A DNA stretch of 64,000 bases from UBA2779 sp965232165. GTDB lineage: Bacteria > Spirochaetota > Spirochaetia > DSM-2461. The notes beneath the pieces are model-generated. The model saw only the letters and a program-made list of their open reading frames with translations. It ran no database searches and was not told the DNA's origin. The position numbers and the translations under genes were made by a program. The stretch covers positions 992,001 through 1,056,000 of the forward strand of contig CBDDOY010000002.1 in assembly GCA_965232165.1 (NCBI GenBank), in the 5' to 3' direction. Positions 19,409 to 27,947 of the stretch are shown here, one piece after another. How positions within the stretch are numbered: the stretch's first letter is position 1; every line of letters starts with the position of its first letter.

Positions 19409-20019
19409 TATTCCACTCCTACCTCATTATTCTGCTTTTCACTCTCAACACCTGAGTCATTCCCTTCCTGGACGGGTTTCACAACCACTACCTTGGCGGG
19501 GCGAAGAACTCTGCCGTGTAAACGATATCCGGCTTGATATACCTGCTTTATCACTTCGCCATCTACATCCGGCGACTCTTCCATCATCATAGCCTCATGG
19601 GCTGCGGGATCGAATGCTTCACCGGCCTCTCCAAAACGTTCAAGACTGTATTTTTCAGTCAGCATTCCGGTAAACTGCTTTTCTATCATTGTGATACCCT
19701 CATGAAAAGCATGGAAATCTCCCGATTCTACCGAAATGAGAATGGCGCGTTCGAAATTGTCGATGACCTCAACCAAATCGCGAAAGAGGTCCTGATGCCG
19801 GTATTTATAGTCTTCCTCCCGCTGCTTCACGAGGCGTTTGCGGGTGTTCTGCATCTCCGCAGCCATACGAAGCTTGGCATCCTCAAGCTCGGCAATCTTT
19901 TCCCTCAAAACATGCACTTCATCGGCATCTTGAGAGACTTCGGTATTTACCTCTTCGGATTCTGCCTCTTCATCTACGCTTCTTGGCAAATCCTCTTCAA
20001 CATCGTTTTTGGTACTCAT
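19408..20019 (-). CDS. grpE: Nucleotide exchange factor GrpE
   Basis: 203 residues from the ATG (MSTKND), which has a GGA element 5 nt upstream; an earlier GTG four codons upstream is possible. It has an acidic N-terminus, a long coiled coil (VHVLREKIAELEDAKLRMAAEMQNT begins it), then the beta domain (HEAMMMEE, VIKQVYQAGYRLHGRVLRPA, VVVVKP). It releases ADP from DnaK. It is first in the operon grpE-dnaK-dnaJ. hrcA does not precede it, and no CIRCE operator is visible upstream. Confidence 0.96.
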   Translation of the reverse strand: MSTKNDVEEDLPRSVDEEAESEEVNTEVSQDADEVHVLREKIAELEDAKLRMAAEMQNTRKRLVKQREEDYKYRHQDLFRDLVEVIDNFERAILISVESGDFHAFHEGITMIEKQFTGMLTEKYSLERFGEAGEAFDPAAHEAMMMEESPDVDGEVIKQVYQAGYRLHGRVLRPAKVVVVKPVQEGNDSGVESEKQNNEVGVE

Positions 20020-20061
20020 ATCATTCCGCACATTAATGACTTATAGTGATTTCTAAGAATA

Positions 20062-20091
20062 AAAATACTCAAAGGCTTGAATTAAGGTCAA
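20062..20091 (-). promoter_or_regulatory. Promoter candidate for grpE-dnaK-dnaJ
   Basis: The minus strand reads TTGACC, 18 bp, TATTTT, ending about 43 nt before the grpE start. This resembles a vegetative promoter; no heat-shock operator (TTAGCACTC inverted repeat) overlaps it. Confidence 0.4.
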
Positions 20092-20172
20092 GAAAATAAT
20101 TCTATTCTCCAAAATCCATTGCCTGATACGGAATTCACCTGTAAACTATAGTAAATGATTCGTAAGGTATAC

Positions 20173-20439
20173 ATGAACGGACAGGTGAACACATTCTTGG
20201 TTTTTGAAGACCATCACATCGAGCCCGGCTTCAATCCCATCATCGAAACCCTCAAAGAACAGGCCGAACGCATAGAGAACCTTGAATCTCAAAATCGCGA
20301 ACTCATCAAACAAGAAGAGATTCTCATTCACCTCGTGGAAATAACTGTGCAAACCGGCGAACTCATTGTCCGCAGCCTGCAATCCCTGGAAAAAATCGAA
20401 GACAACCTCCTGGATAATAATCTGCCCGAAGAATCCTGA
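20173..20439 (+). CDS. Small coiled-coil protein, unknown function
   Basis: 88 residues from ATG 20173, chosen because AAGG lies 6 nt before it; an ATG six codons earlier lacks such a site. The sequence after about residue 20 is one long amphipathic helix with heptads (IIETLKEQAERIENLESQ, EEILIHLVEITVQ, LIVRSLQSLEKIEDNLL). It has no signal peptide or membrane segment. It reads divergently from grpE and toward the convergent giant coiled-coil gene. I do not recognise a family. Confidence 0.65.
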   Translation: MNGQVNTFLVFEDHHIEPGFNPIIETLKEQAERIENLESQNRELIKQEEILIHLVEITVQTGELIVRSLQSLEKIEDNLLDNNLPEES

Positions 20440-20587
20440 GCATCGGAAATCTCTTCCCTCCCCGCCATCCGCCCCGCCATTTGAGCCTCAGACGAGACGG
20501 TAACGAGGCTGCATAATCACGCTGCTCCCATTGGAAATTCTTCCGCTTCCCAATGCCTCAGAGTGTAGATACAGCTTTGGAGAATTC

Positions 20588-23500
20588 TCACTTTTCTGAA
20601 GGAAGGAGTTCCAGAATCAATTCAACCTCTCCCAGACTGAGTTTCGCCGTTCGGGCGATTTCCTCTGTTTTCCATCCCTGCCGCGCCAGCTTCACGACAA
20701 TTTCACGGGTGTCCATATCAGGTGAACCTTGTTTTCGTTGTTTAATCCGGGTGGAAAGGGAATCGTAAAGATTAAGATGATGGCGTATCTCTTCGTTGAT
20801 TTTCTGCAAACGAGTCTCGGATTGAGCAAGCCATTCCCTCACCTTCCCCATCTTTTCCATCCGGGCATCCAAACTCTCTATCGTTGTTTCCAGTGAGTCA
20901 ACCTGATTGATAACGGAGCCTATCTTCTCATTATTAACCAATAAGCGGTTTTGAAGTTCCTCCGCCTTCTCTATTCCTTCTCTTAGCGGCGCGATCTGCT
21001 CACCTAACTCTTTTACCTGTTCCTCAATTTTCATCATCTGCTGAAAATTCTTATCGACGACGTCGGTTGTCGTATCTAACACCACGGCCTTATTGGACAA
21101 GCGATCATACTGCTTCCCGAGATCTTCGTGAAGACTCTCCAGTTTCTTCAATCGAGCCTGGAGTTCCTGAAGCGAATCATTGGTGTCATTCATCCTATCC
21201 AATTTCAGATCAACCGCCTCAGATAAACTGCTGATACGAAAAATTTTCGCATCAAGGCTATCCACCTTCTGCTGTTCCTCAAGAAAGCGGGCAATTTTCT
21301 CGTGGGCCTTTTCATAGAGAGACATGACCCGTTCATATTGGCTATTGACTCCCTGCATCTCATCTTTGACTGTACTGACAGTTTCCAGCCGCCGATCCAG
21401 GCCCTCGATATCTGTTTCAATACTGTTCTTCAATTCTTCAGCCTTCTCGAACACCCGCATCCCTTCGATTAACTCATTCTGACGGTTCTCAATTTCAGCC
21501 AGTTCCTGCATAAGTCTATTGTGCTCGGAATCCATGTGGGTCATTATTTCTTTTCGATGGGCATCGGCCCGATTGCGAGAGTCTTGCACCGATTGACGAA
21601 GCTCCTTCACCTTGCGTTCGACTTCTTCACGGGACTCCCGAGAATTCTTCTTAAACTCCATGAGGAGGGCCTCGCTTTGATCCTTTAGACGATCCTCCGT
21701 CTCTTTGCTTCTCGCTATAAGCTCATTGCCAAGCTGGTCGATAGTTTCTCCAATCTCTTCCATATCCCGTCTCAACAGGCCCCGCTCTTCATTCGATTCA
21801 GAGATCAATTGGCTGGTCTGTCCAGTATATTCATCCCGCAGTTCGGACATCTTCGTGGCAAAATCGAATTTCATGGATTCAATTCTGTCTGCCGAGTCTC
21901 GTTCGACCTCGGTCATCTGAGAGCTAAGCTGCTCAATCCATTTTGACGTCTTCCTCTGTATAGAATGGAATTCGCCTATGAGCACTTTTTTATTCTCATC
22001 AATCTGCTGAGCGAAGCTTGAGAGTTTCTGCGAGATTGTTTTATTAGCCTTGGAGAATTTCCCTTCGGTCGCATCGCCGAATCCATCAAATGCCTTATTG
22101 AATTCGACAAGTGCGGCTTCCTTCTCTACTGTAATCTGGGAGGAAAGCTCTTGACGGAATAACGCAATTCCCTCTTCCGAGTTATGCATACGTTGGCTAA
22201 GAGTATTCTTAAAACCATCGATTTGATCCTGGACACTGTCAAACTGACTCAATACTTGTGCCTGGAATTGTGAATACTTCTGCTTAAGCTCTGTGGAATA
22301 GCGTCTCTCGACAATATCACGTTCATTCGAAGCCTTTAGGCCAAGCTCATTGATTTTAAGCTCTGTGTCTTTTTCCCACTCGTCCAAGGCAAACTGCATC
22401 TGATTGCCCCTATCCTTGAGATTTGTAAAGAATTCATCCTCAACGCCCCGAATCTTCACGGACATATTCTCGTAGGCATTCTCCTTGATCTCTTCCAGCC
22501 CATGTTCGAGGTCATTCATCTCCTGTCGGATATGGGTGATATCCATATCCAAGGCATCCTTGTCGAGACTCCACCGTTCCTGCATTTCGAGTTGGAACGT
22601 TTGAAAGTCTCTCTTTACATCATCCAGCAGTTTTTGCTGAGACGCACGCAAACTCTGATCGAGGGTATCCACTTCTGCTATGACACCCTCCAGTTTCTCG
22701 AAACGCCTATCGGCCTCCTTCCTATATGCATTTTGACGAACTTCAATTGTTTCAGAAATTTCATTCTCTCGGCTGTCCACAAAGTTCATGACTCTTCCCT
22801 TAAGTTCTGCCATGCTATTATTGAGTTTTTCGACACGGGATTGATGAAGCCTTTCCTGTTCCTTTAAGTCGGCCTTGAGCCTCTCGGACATAGATTGCAC
22901 TTGCCCGCCGCATTGGGCTAGCGTGTTTTCAATCCGATCTATATTGGAGTGCACGCGGCTGTCAAGTTCGGTCACCTCGGTTGTGATTCTGGCTGAGGTG
23001 GAATGCAGATGGTCCTTGATTTGTCCATCAAGTTCTTGGCTGTTTTGAAATACCCGCTCCTTCATCGCACTCAAATCAGTCTGCACGCGGCTGTCAAGTT
23101 CGGTCACCTCGGTTGTGATTCTGGCCGAGGCAGAATGCAGATGCTCCTTGATTTGTCCATCGAGTTCCTGACTGCTTTGAAGCACCCGCTCCTTTATCGC
23201 ACTCAAATCAGTCTGCACGCGGCTGTCAAGTTCGGTCACCTCGGTTGTGATTCTGGCCGAGGCAGAATGCAGATGCTCCTTGATTTGTCCATCGATTTCT
23301 TGACTGCTTTGAAGCACCCGTTCCTTTATCACGCTCAAATCAGTCTGCACGCGACTGTCAAGTTCGGTCACTTCGGTTGTGATTCTGGCCGAGGCGGAAT
23401 GCAGATGCTCCTTGATTTGTCCATCGAGTTCCTGACTGCTTTGAAGCACCCGCTCCTTTATCCCGCTCAAATCGGCAGTTATACCGTCCATCGCATTTTG

Positions 23501-24382
23501 CACCTGCTCTCCCAGCTCATCCATTTCATGCCGGGTGTCCTGCAGTTCATTCTGCATACCGGAGACAGAGGCTGATACCTCATCTTTGAGTGTGTTCAAC
23601 TCGCCCAGCCAATCACCCTCAAGTCTCGTGGTTCTGGATTCAATCTTCTCTTTAAGCACTAAGAACGCATCGTTTTCCAGCCGCTCCCCTTCTTCGGCAG
23701 CTTCCTCAAGCCGCTGCTGAAACTTCTCTTCAATCAGTTCAAGTTCATCACGAAACTTCGAAAGCTTATCCCTCACCACCTCATCCTGCTTGACGTTAAG
23801 ATTCTCCATCGTGTCTTTATATAGCGCCACTTGTCGGTCAGTCTCACCGATGCTGGACTGGATATTGATGAGATCTGTATTGAACTCCTCGTGAACACTT
23901 CTTCGAAGTTCTTCAAATTGAGTCTTATCTCGTTCCTCAAATTCAGAAAGTTTATTGCGCACTTCACGAAGACGAGACCCCACTTTGTCAATATACTGTG
24001 ATTCCTCCTTCAGCCGTTTCAGGTTCTCATCGACCCTGCCTGCAAAATCATCAAGCCCTTTAAGAGCGGAATCTTGATCCTTTATTCGAGTCATCTGCTC
24101 TTCCAGCCCCTCGGTTAACTTGATTATTTCTGCACGGACATCCTCAGCCCGGGCCAGAATCTGCCTATTTGTTTTCTCCTTAATATCAATATCTCGAATC
24201 AAGTCTTTGAGATGCACTTCTCTTTCGGTTATGAAGTCTGAAATCACACTCCTCTGCTGATCGGCCAGTATCTTCACCTTTTCAAGAGACCTGTTTGCTT
24301 TGTCAAAACGCCGAAAAACAAGCAGGGCAATACCGGCCAATAGAAGGACCAGTATATCCCCGCCATCAAAGCCAAATGTCAT
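20588..24382 (-). CDS. Giant membrane-anchored coiled-coil protein (spirochaete type)
   Basis: 1264 residues. One N-terminal membrane helix (ILVLLLAGIALLVFRRF, about 9-25) is followed by roughly 1150 residues of nearly continuous coiled coil. Four near-identical 44-residue repeats (IKERVLQSSQELDGQIKEHL ... ITTEVTELDSRVQT) lie around residues 300-480. The last 40 residues (EIVVKLARQGWKTEEIARTA, LGEVELILELLP) look like a small helix-turn-helix. The layout fits the spirochaete-specific long coiled-coil proteins (annotated in databases, as I recall, as SpiroCoCo), thought to be structural. Its start overlaps the stop of the HAD gene by 4 nt (ATGA), so the two form an operon. A role in cell shape or cytoskeleton is inference. 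Confidence 0.85.
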   Translation of the reverse strand: MTFGFDGGDILVLLLAGIALLVFRRFDKANRSLEKVKILADQQRSVISDFITEREVHLKDLIRDIDIKEKTNRQILARAEDVRAEIIKLTEGLEEQMTRIKDQDSALKGLDDFAGRVDENLKRLKEESQYIDKVGSRLREVRNKLSEFEERDKTQFEELRRSVHEEFNTDLINIQSSIGETDRQVALYKDTMENLNVKQDEVVRDKLSKFRDELELIEEKFQQRLEEAAEEGERLENDAFLVLKEKIESRTTRLEGDWLGELNTLKDEVSASVSGMQNELQDTRHEMDELGEQVQNAMDGITADLSGIKERVLQSSQELDGQIKEHLHSASARITTEVTELDSRVQTDLSVIKERVLQSSQEIDGQIKEHLHSASARITTEVTELDSRVQTDLSAIKERVLQSSQELDGQIKEHLHSASARITTEVTELDSRVQTDLSAMKERVFQNSQELDGQIKDHLHSTSARITTEVTELDSRVHSNIDRIENTLAQCGGQVQSMSERLKADLKEQERLHQSRVEKLNNSMAELKGRVMNFVDSRENEISETIEVRQNAYRKEADRRFEKLEGVIAEVDTLDQSLRASQQKLLDDVKRDFQTFQLEMQERWSLDKDALDMDITHIRQEMNDLEHGLEEIKENAYENMSVKIRGVEDEFFTNLKDRGNQMQFALDEWEKDTELKINELGLKASNERDIVERRYSTELKQKYSQFQAQVLSQFDSVQDQIDGFKNTLSQRMHNSEEGIALFRQELSSQITVEKEAALVEFNKAFDGFGDATEGKFSKANKTISQKLSSFAQQIDENKKVLIGEFHSIQRKTSKWIEQLSSQMTEVERDSADRIESMKFDFATKMSELRDEYTGQTSQLISESNEERGLLRRDMEEIGETIDQLGNELIARSKETEDRLKDQSEALLMEFKKNSRESREEVERKVKELRQSVQDSRNRADAHRKEIMTHMDSEHNRLMQELAEIENRQNELIEGMRVFEKAEELKNSIETDIEGLDRRLETVSTVKDEMQGVNSQYERVMSLYEKAHEKIARFLEEQQKVDSLDAKIFRISSLSEAVDLKLDRMNDTNDSLQELQARLKKLESLHEDLGKQYDRLSNKAVVLDTTTDVVDKNFQQMMKIEEQVKELGEQIAPLREGIEKAEELQNRLLVNNEKIGSVINQVDSLETTIESLDARMEKMGKVREWLAQSETRLQKINEEIRHHLNLYDSLSTRIKQRKQGSPDMDTREIVVKLARQGWKTEEIARTAKLSLGEVELILELLPSEK
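22951..23478 (-). repeat. Four 132-bp tandem repeats in the coiled-coil gene
   Basis: Unit starts at 22951, 23083, 23215 and 23347 (GCACGCGGCTGTCAAG on the + strand in the first three, one mismatch in the fourth). Each encodes 44 residues of coiled coil. High identity implies recent expansion or ongoing recombination. Confidence 0.92.
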
Positions 24383-25035
24383 GTCTCCACCTCGGCGAGC
24401 AAGTTATTAACCAATCTTCGATAGCTAGGATAAACGGTGACATTTGAGGGAGGCTTATTCCATTGCCTCCCAATAAGTGCCCCGCGCATTCCTGAATTTT
24501 CGGCTCCCCGCACATCATAGTCAAGCCTATTTCCAATGTATATGATGTGTCTCGGAGCGAGATTGAGCCTTTCCGCCATCAAAGCAAATGGCTGTGAGTG
24601 AGGTTTTAATCGCTTAGACTCAGGGAAACCCAAACTGACATCAAAAATACCAGTCAGCCCCAAATACTCAAGCTTCCTCCCCACCGGGAAATCCGACAGT
24701 ACAGCCAGTTTCAAACCTGCTTCTTTAAGGCGCAATAATGCTTCACGTACTCCTGAATATGTCATGATATTCCGAAAACAGTATTCCCACCCCTTGTAGA
24801 TAAGCCTGTCCCGGATGGCCCTCGCCGAATCAATGTCCGTCTGGAGAATTTGTGCGAAGATATCCAGCTCCCAATCTTCAGTATCCCTTTTTGTCGCCCG
24901 CATGATATGCCGAGTTCGATAGAATGAATGAACAATGTGAAAATGAGTAAGTATGAAGCATATCGATCGGAGTTTTATACGGTAATCCGGATAAAGCGTA
25001 CCATCAATGTCAAAACCAACAGCTTTCAAGGCCAT
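24379..25035 (-). CDS. HAD-superfamily hydrolase
   Basis: 218 residues from ATG 25035, which has AAGG 6 nt upstream; a TTG two codons earlier is possible. HAD motifs: DIDGT at 9-13 (nucleophile Asp9, acid Asp11), LAVLSDF (motif II), Lys in ESKRLKPHS (motif III) and IYIGNRLDYDVRGAENSGM (motif IV). A helical cap lies between motifs I and II, as in phosphoglycolate phosphatase-like and haloacid dehalogenase-like enzymes. The substrate cannot be deduced. The gene overlaps the giant coiled-coil gene by ATGA. Confidence 0.85.
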   Translation of the reverse strand: MALKAVGFDIDGTLYPDYRIKLRSICFILTHFHIVHSFYRTRHIMRATKRDTEDWELDIFAQILQTDIDSARAIRDRLIYKGWEYCFRNIMTYSGVREALLRLKEAGLKLAVLSDFPVGRKLEYLGLTGIFDVSLGFPESKRLKPHSQPFALMAERLNLAPRHIIYIGNRLDYDVRGAENSGMRGALIGRQWNKPPSNVTVYPSYRRLVNNLLAEVET

Positions 25036-25864
25036 GTTCAACCTTAACCGGTGAAGGGGGGTGTCGACAAGTTAAATATGGACATATCTAAAAAACCATT
25101 TAAGGTTCTTATAGAGCCTCCAAGATTGTGGGCGGCTCAACAGGTTGAATTAGCGGCGGTCCTAAACCGTTCGAAAACCGGCACTGTCAGGAATAGAATA
25201 TATAGCTGCCCCGTTGGGACCCGGCAAAGGCCGTTATGAACCAGAATAATGGGCTTAGCCGTTTTCTAGCACTAAATGAGCCGAAATTGAAGCAATGGGG
25301 ATTGAGACGGGGGCGAAAAAGTATACCCCCCTCCCTGAATTATATATGTCAGCTCAGTGTTTGTTCCCTGCCACTAAGTTTCAGGATGCTGTATGAGGTT
25401 CTTTAAGCGGCCCAAAGCCTGTACTATTTAAATCAATAGACCCCTTCCTGCCGTCATCACTCCTAAAGTACCAGTAATTTATTTCTGTAGAAAGAATTAT
25501 GTTTATTCTCTTTGATTATACCAACCCCGATTGCCGATGTTTTAGAAATTTCAGCGATGCCCGCCGCTACCGGCATACTCCCCTTATTGGGCCGACACCT
25601 TCGGATTGATCGTTAGAAAACCTCGATGAATTAACATCCTCGGCAATAGGGATGCATCCTGCAAGTACGGGATTAAGATTTTTGCAATGAGGTATTTTGA
25701 CAAGGCGGGGAACACTTCTTACGGTTCCGGCCTGATTCCAGTGTGCTGCGCACAACAAATCTCTCAATGACAATAGGCGCAAGGGATTGCAGCGGAAATG
25801 CCGCCGACAGTCCTAATGAGCAGGGAGGCTGCCGGAGTGGTGAAATAAAACCGAGAACTGAGTT
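25036..25864. other. Gene-free stretch with a decayed family B repeat
   Basis: No protein-like ORF in about 830 bp. Around 25775-25850 a degenerate minus-strand family B element can be read (GCGCAAGGGATTGCAGCGG, then a diverged hairpin). The remainder shows no recognisable structure. Confidence 0.55.
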
Positions 25865-26863
25865 CTAAAGGGTCTCTTTGAAACGATAAGTGATTCGTCC
25901 TCGAATCGCATGATCAGAATCGTTGTAATACACCCAGCGGGAGATGCCATAAAGTATGGCCTCATCAATCATGGGATTACTCGTCCGTGTGATCATTTTC
26001 AAATCGGTCAATTCGGCCCCGCGGATGTCATCGGAGGGGAGTACTTTGAATTCGATGATCACCGGCCGCATATCCATATTTCTCCAATCTGCATCGGCAG
26101 CATCGAAGTGCAAGGCATTGCGCAGAAGACTCCAGTAATAGGGTCTATCGGCTAAGGGGACCACGCCTTGGATTCCTGGTTTCTTGATATAATCACTGCG
26201 GAAAGGTTCCCAGTACTTCTCTAATTCCCGCCGAATATCATTCAGGCTCAAATTGAGATACTCGCTTGCATTGTCGAATAATATCGCATCAATGGCTTCG
26301 GGAAGAGGCATGTAGCTGCTGATGAATTCGTAAGCTCCGGCCCGGCCCACTTCACCTTCCACGCCGTCGAAGTCTATGACATAGCTATTACCTGTTTCCA
26401 CGCCCTGGACTCGTGCAGGTCTTTCCTGAACATCACGGACCTCCGCTTCCGGAGTTTCAGTGGATTGGAAGTCTGCGGCTTGAGATTCCTGGATTTGAGG
26501 TTTGTCGGCCGAAGGCCGTGCTGCAGGCGCGGGATTTTGTTCCTCAAGCAGCGGCTCGGTGATAGGAGGCGGGGCAGTCGGGAGCGATGCCGCCGCCGTC
26601 TCCTCTACATCGGGCTGTAGAGGAGACGGCGGAGCAGAGGGTGTGCCGATCTTCACCTGAACCGGTCCCCGCCACTGCCCGACATCCATGACTCTCCAAA
26701 GATCCAAGAGCAGAATGCAGCAGACGACCAATAGATAAAGCAGCAGCGTGCAGAAAATAGCCAATAAGGTGTTCTGTCTGTCTTGATGCCTCCTGAGCCG
26801 TTCTCTTGAGCGGTTTATTTCTGCTGGATGGCTCATGATTCCGTCGATAGGGAGATGACTCAT
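25865..26863 (-). CDS. TonB-like energy-transducing protein
   Basis: 332 residues. One N-terminal membrane helix (LLAIFCTLLLYLLVVCCILLL, about 33-53) is followed by a Pro/Glu-rich periplasmic spacer (about 75-150) and a C-terminal domain. The last 80 residues (VIIEFKVLPSDDIRGAEL ... MIDEAILYGISRWVYY ... RGRITYRFKE) match the TonB C-terminal plan of beta strand, helix, then a final strand. It is downstream of exbB and exbD with 4-nt overlap, so it is most likely the TonB or TolA-like partner carrying proton-motive energy toward the outer membrane. No receptor gene is adjacent. ATG codons 1 and 10 are both possible starts. Confidence 0.78.
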   Translation of the reverse strand: MSHLPIDGIMSHPAEINRSRERLRRHQDRQNTLLAIFCTLLLYLLVVCCILLLDLWRVMDVGQWRGPVQVKIGTPSAPPSPLQPDVEETAAASLPTAPPPITEPLLEEQNPAPAARPSADKPQIQESQAADFQSTETPEAEVRDVQERPARVQGVETGNSYVIDFDGVEGEVGRAGAYEFISSYMPLPEAIDAILFDNASEYLNLSLNDIRRELEKYWEPFRSDYIKKPGIQGVVPLADRPYYWSLLRNALHFDAADADWRNMDMRPVIIEFKVLPSDDIRGAELTDLKMITRTSNPMIDEAILYGISRWVYYNDSDHAIRGRITYRFKETL

Positions 26864-27279
26864 TGTTCCGCCGGTATCGGGGCCGTCACCAGGCTGACCT
26901 CGTCAATTCCCCCCTCCCGAACCTCATCAAGAACCGTGATGATGGTCTCATAAGGAACATCGCTATCCCCCTCGATCAGCAATGATGTCTCCTCGGTGAA
27001 ACGTCCGGCGGCTTCCCACTCCGCCAGGGTCTCCCCCAGAGAGAGTAGATGTATCAATTCGCGATTGAGATAAACCTCATTCTCCCCGACGACGGTGATC
27101 CGAATCTCGGCAACTTCCACAGCCTCACTGGTGGATGAATCGGGCAGGTTAAGCTCAATTCCGGGAGCAGTATTAAAGACACTGGAGATCATGAAGAACA
27201 CGACTAGCTGAAAGACGACATCGATGAGGGGCGTGAGATCCAGAAGCACACGGGGTTTCAGACCTCGCTTGAGGATCAC
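26860..27279 (-). CDS. exbD: Biopolymer transport protein ExbD/TolR
   Basis: 139 residues, the usual size. One membrane helix near the N-terminus carries the proton-path Asp (LTPLIDVVFQLVVFFMISS, Asp20). The periplasmic domain ends VLDEVREGGIDEVSLVT. It forms the proton channel with ExbB. It overlaps both neighbours by 4 nt, so the three genes are translated as a unit. Confidence 0.93.
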   Translation of the reverse strand: MILKRGLKPRVLLDLTPLIDVVFQLVVFFMISSVFNTAPGIELNLPDSSTSEAVEVAEIRITVVGENEVYLNRELIHLLSLGETLAEWEAAGRFTEETSLLIEGDSDVPYETIITVLDEVREGGIDEVSLVTAPIPAEQ

Positions 27280-27890
27280 GATGAAGAATCTCCTTCCAGA
27301 AGAAGGGTCATTTCATTAACTTGGTTCTCCATCCTGACGATGAGCGTATTAACCCGTGAAGAAAGCATATTATACAGTATTGTTGCCGGTATGGCGACGA
27401 TGAGCCCCGCAGCCGTCGTTATCAGGGCCTCGGATATACCTCGCGCAAGAACAGAAGGATCGCCCACCGATCCGAATCGCCCAAGAATTCCAAATGCCTT
27501 GATGTTGCCTGTTACCGTTCCCAGCAATCCCAGCAAGGGAGAGATATGGGCGATGGTGCCCAATGCGCCGATATTCCTCTCCAATCGGGGAACCTCCTGG
27601 GCGGCCGCGTCCTTGAGCACTTCCTTGCGCTCATAGGGACTGCGTTCCCGATGGCCAATGCCGGTTCTGAGCAATGAACTGAAAGGAGAGGGACTTGAAT
27701 CACAGATGGCCAGGGCCTCGTCGAAATGTCCCTTGGAGATGGCCGATTTTACCCGTTGAAAGAGCTTCTCTTCATCCGTTCTGATTCTACGAAAGTAGAT
27801 TAACCGCTCTATCACGATGACGGCGGCGAGCAGGGAGAGAATCATGATTGCCCATAGGACCATTCCGCCCTTAACCAAAACATCCAGCAT
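27276..27890 (-). CDS. exbB: Biopolymer transport protein ExbB/TolQ/MotA family
   Basis: 204 residues with three membrane helices: GMVLWAIMILSLLAAVIVIE near the N-terminus, then IAHISPLLGLLGTVTGNIKAF and SEALITTAAGLIVAIPATIL, the two family signature helices. The cytoplasmic loop between helices 1 and 2 contains the conserved region with LERNIGALGTI. It forms the proton-driven motor with ExbD. It is the first gene of exbB-exbD-tonB-like and lies 57 bp after the secreted NlpC/P60-like gene. Confidence 0.93.
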   Translation of the reverse strand: MLDVLVKGGMVLWAIMILSLLAAVIVIERLIYFRRIRTDEEKLFQRVKSAISKGHFDEALAICDSSPSPFSSLLRTGIGHRERSPYERKEVLKDAAAQEVPRLERNIGALGTIAHISPLLGLLGTVTGNIKAFGILGRFGSVGDPSVLARGISEALITTAAGLIVAIPATILYNMLSSRVNTLIVRMENQVNEMTLLLEGDSSS

Positions 27891-27947
27891 AAGAATTACC
27901 TCTTAGGGCTGACTATACAACACCTCGAACTATATGGGTACCGCCAT

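Noticed and set aside
20020..20150. CIRCE heat-shock operator upstream of grpE
   Set aside because: No TTAGCACTC-N9-GAGTGCTAA-like inverted repeat is present, and hrcA does not precede grpE.
23003..23575. 190-codon plus-strand ORF with internal repeats
   Set aside because: It is the antisense of the 132-bp repeats in the coiled-coil gene; the minus-strand frame is 1264 codons and heptad-patterned.
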